A model generated the notes under the pieces. It was not told the origin of the DNA. It did not search any database and was given only the letters and a program-made list of their open reading frames with translations. Positions 35,461 to 47,800 of a DNA stretch of 64,000 nt are shown piece by piece (the first letter of the stretch is position 1; every line of letters begins with the position of its first letter). A program made the position numbers and the translations under genes. Source of the DNA: Acanthopleuribacter pedis (lineage in GTDB: Bacteria > Acidobacteriota > Holophagae > Acanthopleuribacterales > Acanthopleuribacteraceae); NCBI RefSeq assembly GCF_017377855.1, contig NZ_JAFREP010000027.1, forward strand, positions 104,896 to 168,895, in the 5' to 3' direction.

Positions 35461-38178
35461 TTAGTTACAGGTTCCGCTGTTTGCTTCGTCGATTAAGTCG
35501 AGCACGTTCAACACATTGTCGACAACGCGGTCGTCCTGGGCTTGCCATTCGGCGTCGCCGACACGGGACATCCAGCGCGAGGTCATCGGCATCAAACGAT
35601 CCGTGGCATGCGCCACGCTGATGTTCACAACAAACTCGGCCGTGAGCCCGCCGTCGTTGACATCGCAGATCAAGCTGTAGTCGCCCACGGCGTTGGCCGT
35701 GAAGTTGGGCGCGTTGACGTCGGTGGCGGAGAATTGCGCGAGGTCCGTGTCCGGCCCGGAGCTGATGCGCCAGTTATAGGTTACTTGCCCGCTCGCGCCG
35801 TTCACGGTAAACGGCAGCGCGGTGTCGTAACCGCGACACAGGCTGTACTGGCTTTGGCCTTCAACCGAGATCTGACGCGCCGTCAGGGCGATTTGCCAAG
35901 CGCCGCGGCCGTAGCTACCCAGGGTCAGCCAATAGGGATTGTCGTCAATTTCCAGATCGGTCACCATCACGCCCATCGGTAAACCAGGCATGAAGGGTTC
36001 GAAGTTTTGACCGGAATCAACACTGACAAACACGCCGATGTCGTTGCCGACAAACACCCGACCGGCCTGTAACGGATCCACCGCCACGGTATTGGCCGGC
36101 ACATTGGGCAAACCGGTCCCCATCGGGGTCCAGTTGGTGCCGCCGTTGTCGGAACGGTAGAATTGCGCTTCGTTAAAGCCACCGCGCGTCAGGTAAATAC
36201 GCTGGTCGTCGTTGGGGTCCAGCGCCATGTCGGTCACGGAACCACCGGGATAGTCCGAGGTGATTTCAGTCCAAACCGGCGCGGCCTCATCGGCGTTGCG
36301 GCTGATGAAAATACGGTTGCTGGATTGGGTGGCCGCCATGGCGACGATGTTGTCGCCGGTACGGGTCGAAACCACGAACGCGATCGGGCGCGTCTCATCA
36401 AAAGCCGAACCAAGGCCCGTCCACGTATCACCTTGATCCACGGAACGATAGATGCGGTTGGTACCAATGAAGATCCCAGTTTGCTGATTGCCCGGCATCA
36501 CCGCGTTGTCCATCGGCAAAACCCAACCCGTGGGTTCGTTCGGGGTCACGCCCGTCATGGGCAACCACTGAAAGGCCCGCGGCGCGCCACCGGTGGTGGA
36601 ACGCACAATCGACGGGGTACCGCCAAAGGGATAACTGGTTTGAAATACCACGTTGGGATCCAGCGGATCAAACAGGTTGGTAAAACCGTCACCAGTCACC
36701 ACGGTCACTTCCCAAACCAGGTTGTTGACGGTGCGCGCGCTGGAGTTGTCCTGGGCGCCCCCGAGAATGTGATCGGCTTGATCCGGGTGAACGGCAATAT
36801 CGTAGAACTGGGTGATGTTGAGTTGATCGTTGAGGTTGGCGTAGTTGGCGCCGGCGTCGTCGGTACGCCACAAACCACCGTCGCTGCCGACCCAGTAGCG
36901 ATCCCCGTTTTGGCCTGCACGCAGGTCATAGCGCACCACGTGGGTGTCCTGGTGAACCGTCTGGCTCGAACCCCAACCGTCGACAATTTCGGCCAGGTTG
37001 GGACCGCCGTCCGTCGAACGGGCGACCCGCAGCGTCCCCACCAGAATCTCGTCGGGATTCGTCGGGTGCACCGCGATGCACAGGTTATAGCTGCACTGAC
37101 CGGTACAGGCGTCGGCATTCACCAGCGCCCAGGTATCGCCGCCGTCGTTGGTCCGGTAAAGCGGCGTCTCGCTGCCGACATTCGCCAGAAGGTACAGAAT
37201 GCTGCTGTCGGAAGGCGCCATCGCCAAACGCGCGCGGCCGATGGTTTCACCAAAAGGAATCGTGCTTTCCAAGCGATCCCAGTTAATACCGCCGTCGGTT
37301 GATTTGTACACCCCGTCGGATGCATTGCCCCAGCGGCCGAGAACCGTGTAAAAGGTGCCGGGATTTTCCGGGTCGGCGATAATGTCGTTCACCGCGGTGT
37401 TGAGCACGCGGGTCCAGGTCGCGCCGGCATCGGCGGATCGGTACAGACCACCGTAAAAGGCGCTGCCGTCTTCCTGGCAGAAACGCTCGCCGCCCGCCAG
37501 AATCACATCGGGCTGGGTCGGGTGCAGTTCTATCGCGGTCACGTTGGTGACGTTCAGCGTCGCCTCACCCGAACCGTTGGCGTCCTGCCAGGTTTGGCCG
37601 CCGTCCATGGATTTAAGCAAGCCAATCCCCGAATAACCGGAACAACGGGAACCTTGCTCGCCGGTACCCGCCCAAATGATGTTGGGTTGACCGGGTGCAC
37701 CTTCCTGAATTTTCAGAGAACCAATGGATTGGGTACCTTGGCCGTCAAAAACGGAGGTCCAGTTGATGCCGTCGTCATCCGAGATCCACAGGCCGCCTGA
37801 GGCCGTCCCCAAATAGAGCTTCTGCGCATCGGTGGGATCGTAAGCAAAAGCGGAAACACGGCCGGCCACCCGACCCATCGCCCAATTCAACATCGTCATC
37901 GAATTCGGGCCGCGGTTCACCCACACTTGGCCGGGCTGATAAAATCGCGCTCGTAACTCGGCCGCTTTGGTTTCGGCGACTGCCTCACGCCACAAGGTGT
38001 TGGCATCGGGCATTTGCTTCAAACCGCGCCGCTCGGCGAACCATTCTTTGCGCGCTTTAATTTGTTCTTCCTCACCGTACAATTTCGCACCCGGTTCGGT
38101 GCGAATGGTGGGCACCTGGCCCGAAACCAATCCAGAAAGCGACAAGCCGGCAAGGACCGTCGCCAGAATCTTTTTCAT
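35461..38178 (-). CDS. Secreted Asp-box (BNR/sortilin-like) beta-propeller protein
   Basis: 905 aa with a clear signal peptide (1-21, KKILATVLAGLSLSGLVSG). From about 80 to 730 it holds at least nine Asp-box repeats of the S-x-D-x-G-x-T-W type (SDDDGINW, SMDGGQTW, SADAGATW, STDGGINW, TNDGGDTW, SVDQGDTW, SDNGGTNW and others). These build two propellers as in VPS10/sortilin or exo-sialidase-like proteins. No sialidase Arg triad is evident. After it, a PKD-like domain (about 745-830) leads into an acidic C-terminus. Likely extracellular binding or glycan-related; no enzyme activity can be claimed. ATG at 38178 with GAGG upstream. Confidence 0.9.
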   Translation of the reverse strand: MKKILATVLAGLSLSGLVSGQVPTIRTEPGAKLYGEEEQIKARKEWFAERRGLKQMPDANTLWREAVAETKAAELRARFYQPGQVWVNRGPNSMTMLNWAMGRVAGRVSAFAYDPTDAQKLYLGTASGGLWISDDDGINWTSVFDGQGTQSIGSLKIQEGAPGQPNIIWAGTGEQGSRCSGYSGIGLLKSMDGGQTWQDANGSGEATLNVTNVTAIELHPTQPDVILAGGERFCQEDGSAFYGGLYRSADAGATWTRVLNTAVNDIIADPENPGTFYTVLGRWGNASDGVYKSTDGGINWDRLESTIPFGETIGRARLAMAPSDSSILYLLANVGSETPLYRTNDGGDTWALVNADACTGQCSYNLCIAVHPTNPDEILVGTLRVARSTDGGPNLAEIVDGWGSSQTVHQDTHVVRYDLRAGQNGDRYWVGSDGGLWRTDDAGANYANLNDQLNITQFYDIAVHPDQADHILGGAQDNSSARTVNNLVWEVTVVTGDGFTNLFDPLDPNVVFQTSYPFGGTPSIVRSTTGGAPRAFQWLPMTGVTPNEPTGWVLPMDNAVMPGNQQTGIFIGTNRIYRSVDQGDTWTGLGSAFDETRPIAFVVSTRTGDNIVAMAATQSSNRIFISRNADEAAPVWTEITSDYPGGSVTDMALDPNDDQRIYLTRGGFNEAQFYRSDNGGTNWTPMGTGLPNVPANTVAVDPLQAGRVFVGNDIGVFVSVDSGQNFEPFMPGLPMGVMVTDLEIDDNPYWLTLGSYGRGAWQIALTARQISVEGQSQYSLCRGYDTALPFTVNGASGQVTYNWRISSGPDTDLAQFSATDVNAPNFTANAVGDYSLICDVNDGGLTAEFVVNISVAHATDRLMPMTSRWMSRVGDAEWQAQDDRVVDNVLNVLDLIDEANSGTCN

Positions 38179-38874
38179 ACATTCTCCTCAAAATAAACAC
38201 ACGAAGACAACTTCATGTCGGGACGTGTCAAACCACGCCGACGACATCATGGGAGAGACCCAAGCGCGACCGAACCCCGCGCCGAAGCTTGTGACACGGG
38301 GAAAAAGATGAATTGAAAACGGCGTTGTTAACACCAACGTACGTGTTTTGCCTGGAAAAATCCACGGTTCACGCGGGCGCACCAAGGGAAAACGCACCGG
38401 GCTCGAGAACCAAAACCAAGCAAAAGGGTTCACGCAAAACGTCGCCCCATGAGCAAAGCACCACATCGCAGCAAGTTAATACCCAAGGAAATGCATTGCC
38501 TGTTCAAAGAACGAATTACGTGAGGTGAAGCAATTTCAAAAGAAAAAAGAGACTAAGTGATGAAAGGGATCGATACGCCGCGAAAAAAGTGACCCAAACC
38601 TTCACGGGGCGTCGCCGCTGCCGAGGTGCCCGTCAAGGGAGAACCTGCCTCGAAATTTGACCTCGCATGTTAACCATATACGGATAATAATCAACCAGAT
38701 ACTAAAAAGACGATCCCCGTGCGAGGCATCACACCGCATCACACAACGCCGCCCGGCATCCGTAAACCGATGCATGCACCCGCGCGAGCAGACACCGGTT
38801 TACATTCAACATGTCACGCCAAAACCGGCGAATGCCTTATCGACGCGCCCTTCAACGTCCCGCCGACAGGCGCG
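38179..38874. other. Intergenic region, nothing recognised
   Basis: About 700 bp between the propeller gene and lon (both minus strand). No gene with a ribosome-binding site, no obvious repeat and no strong hairpin were seen. It should include the promoter of the propeller gene. Confidence 0.5.
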
Positions 38875-41334
38875 CTATCCGCGATTCACCTTCACACCCA
38901 AGGCTTTTTCCAAAACTTGGCTGATGTTGTCGGCGAGCACGAAGGTCACCGCTTCGCGTACCGATTCGGGGATGTCTTCCATATCTTTTTCGTTGCGCTT
39001 GGGCAGGATCACCACCTTCAGCCCGGCGCGGTGCGCGGCAAGCACCTTGTCCTTAATGCCGCCGACCGGCAGCACCTGACCCCGCAAGGTCATTTCGCCG
39101 GTCATGCCCACTTCTTTGCTAACCGGACGCCCGGTTAACAGCGAGGTCAGCGCCGTCACCAGGGTCACACCGGCGGAGGGACCGTCCTTCGGCGTCGCAC
39201 CCGCGGGGATATGAACGTGGATGTCGGTTTTCTCGAAAAAGTCCTTTTCGATGCCCAACTCCTCGGCTTTGCCGCGCACGTAACTGACCGCGGCCTCCAC
39301 CGATTCCTTCATCACGTCCCCAAGCTGACCCGTAACCGAAAGCCCTTTTTTCCCCGGCATTTGGGTTGCTTCGACAAATAAAATATCGCCGCCGACCGCG
39401 GTAACGGCCAGACCCGTGGCCACCCCGGGGGTTTCCGTCCGTTCCGCCACGTCGTAACTAAAACGCGGCTTGCCCAACAAACCATGGAGGTCTTTGGCGT
39501 CGATTTGGGAGGACAGTTCCTCTTTTTTGGCGACCTTCACCGCCGCTTTGCGGCAAATCGTGCCCATCTGCCGTTCCAGCGAGCGCACGCCCGCCTCGCG
39601 GGTGTAATCGCGAATCACCTGGAGCACGGCCGCATCGGTTAATTCAATTTCATCGGGACGCAATCCATTTTCCCGCGATTGACGCGGCAGCAAATACTTT
39701 TGCGCGATATTGCGTTTTTCATCGTCGGTGTAACCGGACAACTCTAACACTTCCAGACGGTCCCGCAAGGGACCCGGAATGGTGTCCAGCAGGTTGGCGG
39801 TGGCAATAAACATCACCTGGCTCAAATCAAAAGGGACGTCTAAGTAGTGGTCGCGGAACTCGCGGTTCTGCTCGGGATCCAACACTTCCAACAGCGCGGA
39901 AGAAGGGTCGCCACGCCAGTCGGAACCAACTTTGTCCACCTCGTCCAACATGATCACCGGATTTTTGGTTTGAACGCGACGCAAGGCTTGAATGAAACGG
40001 CCGGGCAGCGCACCGATGTAGGTCCGGCGATGGCCGCGGATTTCCGCCTCATCGCGAATGCCGCCCAAACTAATGCGGTAGAACTTGCGCCCCAAGGCAC
40101 GGGCAATCGACTGGCCCAACGAGGTTTTGCCTAAGCCGGGCGGTCCCACGAAACACAGGATCACACCCTCGCGTTGCTTGCGCAGGTAATCCTCGCCGTC
40201 GTTTTCTTCCTCTTCCTTGTCGAGGCCCCGCTGCTGCTTGAGCTGGCGCACCGCCAAATATTCGAGGATCCGTTCTTTAATTTTTTCGAGGCTGTAGTGG
40301 TCCTCGTCGAGTATTTCTCGGGCATGTTCTATATCGAGCCGGTCCGTGGTGGTTTCCTGCCACGGCAGCGAGGTGATCCAGTCCAAATAGGTGAGGATCA
40401 CGCCGTACTCGGCGGAGGCCTCGGGGATCCGTTCCATGCGGCTCAGCTCACGCAAGGCTTCCTGACGCGCTTCTTCCGGCATACCGGAAGCGTTGATTTT
40501 GTCGCGAAACTCTTCGGTTTTGGGTTGGCTCTCGTTTTCCTCGCCCAGCTCCTTTTGGATCGCCTTGAGCTGTTGCCGCAGGAAATACTCGCGCTGCGCC
40601 TTGTCCATCTCCGTTTTGGCGTCCGACTGGATTTTGCGACCCAGCTCGACCACTTCCAATTCGTGGTTAATGATTTCGGTGAGCCGTTGCAGCTTCTCGG
40701 CAACCGCATCCATCTCCAGAACTTCTTGGGCGACGGGCAGGTCCATCCGAATGCTGGAAGCAACCAGGTAGGCCAACGTGCGAAAATCTTTGGTTTTCCC
40801 CACCGAGCCGGCCAACTCGTCCGGCATGTAACTCATCAGCGACACAAGCCGCTGGAATTGGGTCACCATGTTGTCGCGCAAAGCTTCAAGCTGAATGTCA
40901 CCGGGATGCGGCAAAACCTCGGGGTTCATCGAGACCCGGGCGCGCATGTAAGGCTCTTCCGCAACCCAATCGGAAAAAACGACGCGGTCCAAACCCTGAA
41001 TCAAAATGTGGATGTTGCCGTCGGGTGCGCGCATCAGGCGCAAAATCTGCGCGACCACGCCGACTTGGTAGACCGAGTGGGGGCGAGGATCCTGGTCGTC
41101 TGATTTCAAAAGCGTTACCACGCCGATAACGCGATCCCCGCTGGACGCGTCTTCAATGAGTTTGAGCGAGCGCGGCCGACTGACCGTCACCGGAATCACC
41201 ATCGAGGGGTAAACCACCACGTTGCGCAGGGGCAGAACCGAAACGACCTCTGGAATCTCGGGTTTCGGCGTTTCTTCCTGGCTGCCGTCGCCCTCCTCGG
41301 GCTGAGGTGGATCGTCAAAATTCATGGATGTCAT
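38875..41334 (-). CDS. lon: ATP-dependent protease Lon
   Basis: 819 aa from the ATG at 41334 (GGAGG 6 nt upstream; the open extension to 41517 is rejected). The N-terminal substrate-binding domain (about 30-240, VLPLRNVVVYPSMVIPV) is followed by a coiled-coil region, the AAA+ domain (Walker A GPPGLGKTS near 397, Walker B VIMLDEVDKVG) and the C-terminal protease domain with catalytic Ser in KDGPSAGV (near 720) and Lys in GGIKDKVLAAH. It degrades damaged and regulatory proteins in the cytosol. Length and order are standard. No heat-shock promoter motif was identified upstream. Confidence 0.97.
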   Translation of the reverse strand: MTSMNFDDPPQPEEGDGSQEETPKPEIPEVVSVLPLRNVVVYPSMVIPVTVSRPRSLKLIEDASSGDRVIGVVTLLKSDDQDPRPHSVYQVGVVAQILRLMRAPDGNIHILIQGLDRVVFSDWVAEEPYMRARVSMNPEVLPHPGDIQLEALRDNMVTQFQRLVSLMSYMPDELAGSVGKTKDFRTLAYLVASSIRMDLPVAQEVLEMDAVAEKLQRLTEIINHELEVVELGRKIQSDAKTEMDKAQREYFLRQQLKAIQKELGEENESQPKTEEFRDKINASGMPEEARQEALRELSRMERIPEASAEYGVILTYLDWITSLPWQETTTDRLDIEHAREILDEDHYSLEKIKERILEYLAVRQLKQQRGLDKEEEENDGEDYLRKQREGVILCFVGPPGLGKTSLGQSIARALGRKFYRISLGGIRDEAEIRGHRRTYIGALPGRFIQALRRVQTKNPVIMLDEVDKVGSDWRGDPSSALLEVLDPEQNREFRDHYLDVPFDLSQVMFIATANLLDTIPGPLRDRLEVLELSGYTDDEKRNIAQKYLLPRQSRENGLRPDEIELTDAAVLQVIRDYTREAGVRSLERQMGTICRKAAVKVAKKEELSSQIDAKDLHGLLGKPRFSYDVAERTETPGVATGLAVTAVGGDILFVEATQMPGKKGLSVTGQLGDVMKESVEAAVSYVRGKAEELGIEKDFFEKTDIHVHIPAGATPKDGPSAGVTLVTALTSLLTGRPVSKEVGMTGEMTLRGQVLPVGGIKDKVLAAHRAGLKVVILPKRNEKDMEDIPESVREAVTFVLADNISQVLEKALGVKVNRG

Positions 41335-41830
41335 GTATTGCCTCCAAAGGTGTCGGACCAAGCGGATGGGTACAGCATGAAAAAACCCAGTGCCGCCGGG
41401 CTTTTTGCCGGGCGAACGCTGCCAAAAAACGGGGTCCCGCACAAAATTCCGGGTCAAAGAGTAATCAAAGCAACTATCCGATAAGAGTTCAACCAGAACC
41501 ATGCGCGCCGTCGCCAAAAAGTCTGCCGGGGTCGTGGCTCGCTCAGGCGGACGCGCGCATTTTCAGGGGGTTGTCGGCGACGAGCCAAGTTCCCCCTCGG
41601 TGTTCGTCCGCGCCGGCTATATAATGATCGCAAGTGAAACCTTATCGGCACGTTTCAAAGGGGTTCGTTAGGAACGGTTCGTTCGGAACCAGACAAGCAT
41701 CCGCCGGCCGGAATCGCAACAGGCGAATTCACCCAGCCCACCGCATCTTGGCGGCGGTGCCGCACGGCCCAACCCCTCTGTTGACGCCCACCCGTCCCTT
41801 TCGATTCTCGCCCATGATTGGAAGTGTTTG
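41335..41830. other. Divergent intergenic region, lon / PKS-like gene
   Basis: About 496 bp with no supported gene. It presumably holds both promoters. No operator-like palindrome stands out. Confidence 0.5.
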
Positions 41831-44800
41831 ATGACCGCAAAACTCGCCGCGCCCTCGGCCGGAAAAACCTTTGAGCTGGATCTTCTGCCGGAAAACCTTT
41901 TGTTCCGCGATTTCCAACTGTTTGACCAGGCCGTTTTCCCGCCCATGCTTTTTTTCGAGCTACTGATCAAAGTCGCCCGCGAGGAACTGGCCGTCAAACA
42001 CCCCGTCTTCCGCAACACCCACTTCCACAACTTCCTGCTCCCCCGCGCGCAGCCGCAAATCATGCGCCTCGATTTTGCGGGCGGCGATTCTTTTTATAAA
42101 GTGGTGGTGTCTTCGCGACCCGCGGGATGTGCGCGCGGCCAAGGCGAAACCCTGCACCTGATGAGCGAGTGTCATTCCGGCGAACCCACCGGCGAAACCT
42201 TTGACGCAAAGCTGTTTAAACGCGCGGGTGACGGACCCCACGAGCTCCAGTTGCCACCGGGCCGCGACAGCCGCCGCCACCTGCGCCTCGGCCCGCTCTG
42301 TCTCACCGAGGGCGGCCTCACCTACGGCGCCGGCGAAACCCTCGCCGAACTCTACCTTTCCGCGGACCAACAACCGCTTTGGTCCCACTTTCAAGTGCCA
42401 CCCGCCTTCTTGCAGACCGCCTTCCATATCGCCGCCGACAACGGCCGCATCAACCCGACCAAGGTCCTTTTGCCCAAATCCATTGCCTCGTTTGAGGCGC
42501 ACCAAGCCCTGGGCGATAGTTGCGCCCTGGTGTTCCCCAACGCGCTGCAATACGAACCCGACAGCGATCCGCCGCGTCGGCTGCTTGATTTCTCTTTGTT
42601 CAACCCCTACGGCAACCTCGCGGTACGGGTGTCCGGCATTTGCCTCGAGGAAGTCACCGGACCCCTGCGCCGCATGGGCAACGGCGAACACCGCCCAACC
42701 CCGGCGGCACCGGTTGAAAAGGTTTTGGCCTACCAATCTACCTGGGTTGACGCACCCCTCGCGGACGCCTCTCCCCCACCCAACAACCTCGTCGTTTTCG
42801 CCAACGAACAAACCATGGGCAACGCACTCGCCGAACAATTTCCCGATCTCAAAATTCGCTTCATCCGCACCGGTGAGGAGTACGGCGTTTATACCGAGCA
42901 AAACATCGGCATCCGCCCGGATCAGACCGATCACTACGAACGCGCCCTGGATTTTTGCCTCGGCGAGGAGCAGGCCGATCTCAATCTGGTTTACCTCTGG
43001 GGCTGGGAAGATCTCGGCTGGGAAGAAAAGGAACGCGTCGGCCGCGGCAGTTTACAAATTCACACCCTTAAAACCGCCACCCAACTCTACTACCTCACCC
43101 GAGCCGCCAAACGCGAGGCCCAACGGCGCAAACGCAGCTTTCGGATCCTCTGTTTGGTCCCCAGTCCTCTCTTTGAAGGCATCGCCGCGTTCGCCGCATC
43201 CGTTCATCACGAGGAGGCGCGATTAAAGTTCCGCATTATTAAAGTAGACAGCCACCATACCGGCGAAGTAGTCGATATCATCGCCCGCGAGTTGGACCCG
43301 CGTCTGCCGGACCAAGAACCCGTGAGTTATCTCAAAGGCCTGCGCCGCATCCGTCGCCTGAAACCACTGCCGCTTGAACACGGGCAAGAATCCCCGCTCC
43401 TGCAAGCGAGGGATACCTACTTGATTACCGGTGGGAGTGGTTTTGTCGGCAGCATTTTGGCCGAATACCTCGGCGCCCGTTATCGCGCCAACCTCGTGCT
43501 AGTCGCCAAAAACCCCATCACCGACGACGTAACCCAGCTGATGGAACGCATCAGCGAACACGGCGGTCGCGCCGTTTACCACCAAGCCGATGTTTCCGAC
43601 CCCGAGGACATGTACACCGCGCTCGCGGACGGCAAGCGCCTGTTCGGAACCATCGACGGCGTGTTCCATTGCGCCGGTTGCCGTCAGGGCGAACACGCCA
43701 ACCAGGATCGGTTGGAAACCTTTGAAAGTGTTATTTGGCCCAAGGTCAACGGAACCCTGGTTTTGGATCAAGTCCTCAGCGGTGAACCGCTTAAGTTTTT
43801 CATCACCTTTTCCAGCTTCCCCGGCGCGCTCGGCGGCCCACGCTCGCCGTTCTCCAGCCTCGCCGACGGCTTTCAAGCAGGCTTTGCCGGATACCGCCGG
43901 GACTGGGAACAGAAACAGGGCCGCAAAAGTAAAAACCTCGCTTTGTGTTGGGCCAATTGGTTTAGCAGCACGCGCAGCCCCGATCCCGAGGCCGGTTTGA
44001 TGCCGCCGATGCACGTGGAAACCGCCTTGGGTTGTCTCGAACAAGCCCTTGGCGCCAAACCCAACCACCTCTTTTTGGTGACCGCCCCACCCGCGCCGGA
44101 AGGTGTCGCGCGGAACACCGCGGCGGGCATTGCCGGCGCGGTCACGCCCGAAACCGCGGACACAGCCACCGCCCACGAAACCGAAATGGCGGGCGGCGCC
44201 ACTGAACCCATAGGTGTCGGCGATGCATCGGTCCCCACGGAACCCGGCCCACCCCTTCTCGATTACCAACACCCCGGCACGGTCGCACCGCCCCGCCGCG
44301 AGAAAAAACGCTTTTTGCTCGTGGCCGCGAGTTGCCGCTTTCCCGGCGGCAAGGACCGCTTCGCCCTGTCTACCCAATTATTCCCCGAGGATTTACCGAG
44401 TCCCACCCAGGATCCCCTCCTCGCCCAAGATCCCGATTACGAGGAGCAGGCGCGGCTGTTCCTACCGGGACGCAACACCCTGGACGAGGTGTACCTGCGC
44501 CTCGGTAGCTTCCGCACTACCGCGCTGGATCCGCGCCTGGCGATTTGGCTGGCCTCGGCACGCCAAGCACTGGACAACGCCGGCCTCAACGACCGCATGT
44601 TGCGCGAGCAACGCGTGGGCATTTTTCTCGCCGTTTCTTGGTCGCTCTGGGACCAGGTCCCCAACGGCCACGCCCACAAGCTCGCCGCCTATGCCGCCCA
44701 TTTTCTCGGCGCAACCGGGCCGGTGCTGACCCTGATCGGAGAAGGCCCCGCCGGCAGCCAAGTCGTCCAACTCGGCCTACAAGCCCTGGCCGCGGATCAA

Positions 44801-47800
44801 TGTGAATTCGCCCTCGTCGGCGCCGTTCACCTCTTGCCCCACGCCGAAAACCACAAACCCGATGCCGAACGCGCCCGCATCCCCGCGGAAGCCTGCGTCG
44901 CCATGGTTTTGGCCGAAAACGATCAGGTCGAACCCCGCTGGTTACCCAACCTTGCCGAATTCCTCCACTTTGACATGCAATTCGAAGCCCGCAACCAGGC
45001 GCTCAGCATCCGTGATCAAGTCGACGGCTTCCACCGCCAAACCCAATTACGGCCCAACCAAATCACCCACGTGGAATGGGCGGGCGACTCCTCGGCGCTC
45101 ACCCCCTGGCGCAACCACCTGGCCCCCGCTTATACCGCCGCCAACGCCCTCGGCGGCCCCAGTGTCCGCGAACTGATCGGCAACAGCGGTCCCTGCGAAA
45201 GCCTGTTGGCCATGTTGCGCGCCGTCAATTGGCTGGATGAACCCGCCAAACGCACCGCCCGCGCCGCGGCCGGGAGCAAGGATCCGGCCCATCTCGCCGT
45301 GCCCGACAGCTATGCAGCCGTCTACGGCGTCTATAGCGACGGGAGCCGCGCCCAATTTTGTCTGACCCCGGGCACCCCGGCCGGCAACGCGGCGCCCCCC
45401 GATCAACCCATGGTTTTTCTGACATCCGCCACCAACCACGCCTGCCTTTCCGCTTGGGTTAAACGCCTCGACGAACACTGCCGCAACGTGCCCGAGAGCC
45501 GTTTGGCACGCATCGCCGCCGCCTTGCGCGCGCGTCAGCCCCACCCCTGCCGCTTGGCCGTCATCGCCGCCTCCGTCGAGGAACTGCACCAGCGCTGGCA
45601 CGACTTTCTGCGCGGTCGCACCAAACAGGGCGGCCTCTTCTTCAGCGGCGCCCGCGAAGAAGAAGAACCCCACCACACCGCCTATACCGGTCTCTCCGGT
45701 GCCGCCGATCTCTGGGTCAACGGCGGTGATCCGATATGGCCCGACGCCGAAAACCTGATCCAGGTGCGCATGCTGGAATTACCGCCACAGCCTACCGCCA
45801 AACACGCCTACAGCCTGGATCCTTGGCTCCACCGCAATCCCAAGGCCGACGCGGCCTTTTATGCCAAAACCATGTCACTCGAAGACATCGCCCCCCTTGC
45901 GGAGCCCCTACCCTCCGAGGAAGAAACGGACAGCACCACCCAACCCGAGGAAACCGTCGAGCCGGCCCCTAGCGAATCAACAACCGACGGCGACACGGAC
46001 TTGTCCGCCCGCGAACGCATCAAACGCATGCAAAAGGCCCACGCGGACACCAATGCCGAGGAACGCAACGAACCCGTCATTACCATCAAAGACCTCACCG
46101 GCGAAGAACCCCCGGCAACCCAACCCAAAAAAGACGAAACCCTTCAGGACGAGGAACAGTACCTGGCCACCCATCTTCCCGAGGACATGGGTAACTTCGT
46201 GGGCTTCGGGGATGCCGAGGCGGAGGATCCCGCCTGGTACCAATCAGGCCCCGAGGGCCTTTTGCAATTTTCTCCCGACGACACCATTCCACCTGACGAG
46301 TTCCCCGACTTTCACGCGGCCATCTCCCTCGCTTCCGAGAACCCGGAGCCGGCACCACCCCGAGACGCGGAGAAACCCGCTTCGGCAACACCGGATTCCG
46401 ACGCGAACAAATCCCAGCAAGCACGGACAAGCAGCGCGGATGAAAGCACCGAACGCGACCCCAACTTCGCCAAGACCGTGGTCCTGGACGAAGCCGCGCT
46501 AGATGCGGATATGTTGGATGCTCAAAGCGAGCCTTCTTCGCCGGAAGATAAGGAAGACATCGAAGAGAAACCTTTGAGCGAGGATCCTGGACACGCCTTT
46601 TTGCCGGCGACATCAGCGGAACCCGCTACGCCGCCACCGGTGGAACCGGTCGAACCGGTCGAATCAACGGCATCGGAAACGGAAAGGGCCTCGGAAGCAA
46701 CGCCCCAAACAAATCCCGAAACCGATTCACAAGAACGCGGGGAAGGTATCGCACCGGACCAGGCAAGCGCCACGCGGCATTCCGAATCCGCCGGTCTAGA
46801 AAACGAAACAGCAGCGGAACTGAAGCCGGAGCAGGTGGACCCACCGGAAAAACCCGACACTGAGCCACCCGAAGAGACCAACCAAACGAAGGCGAACCAA
46901 AAACCGGGCGAAACCGAGGCAGACAAGCAACCTGCTGAGGCACGGATTCCAGAAAGCGTTGCTAGCCATAACTCGGCCGCGGACACGACAATCGACCCGG
47001 CGCTTCGCGATCCCGAGGATTCGGCCGAAAAACCAAGCGAAGCCATCCCCCCACCCGCACTACCCTCGGTTTCAGACGAAGCCGTCATATTTGATGAGGA
47101 CGAAGAAAGCACCGATACCGATACAACACACACCACCGACAACGAGCCGGGGGCGCACACCGAGCCGGCAAGCGAACAACAGGAAACCATCGAAAACCCC
47201 GATCCACTTCCTCGCAACGAAGAACAGGAACCCGCCGACGCATCTCCTCCCAAAGAAGAACAGGAACCCGCCGATTCGCCCACGTCGACCGAGTCAAGCG
47301 AACAACCCCGGCATGAAGAGGATGCAGAGGTTTCAGATCACCCGGAAACCGACCCTCCTTCCGACGCCCAAAACGGATCCGAACCCAAGGAAGAAACCCA
47401 CGAAACATCCCCGGAAAGCGAGGTTGTTGAAACTGCCTCAGGCGATGCGGACCATAGGGATGAAACCACGCCGGCCGACCAAGTGGACCTCATCGCCACC
47501 GCCGAGCATGCAACCAATGAAGCCGACACCGATGGGGACGAATCCCCCTCGGTCGAAGATGCAACCAAAGCCCAAACAACCGATGAAGCCGACCCCCCAG
47601 CTCGCGGCGATGAGGAGACCGGCACGAGCGTGGACGAAGCGGCGACCGCCGCCGATGACGAACCGGATCACGGAGACGAAGCCCCCCCAACCGATGAGGA
47701 ACAGCCGGTCGAACCCGAACGCGAATGGTGGCTTTGGCAGGAGCTACCCGCCTACACCCAAAGGTTTCATCTCTTGCATTGGGGTCAGCAAAAACGGCCG

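Noticed and set aside
36163..37302. A 379-codon plus-strand open frame opposite the propeller gene
   Set aside because: It is an antisense shadow of a clearly coding Asp-box gene and has no ribosome-binding site or family match.
46522..47283. A 253-codon Ser-rich frame on the minus strand opposite the acidic linker
   Set aside because: Its composition is the complement of the Glu/Pro/Thr-rich linker and it lies within a continuous plus-strand gene.
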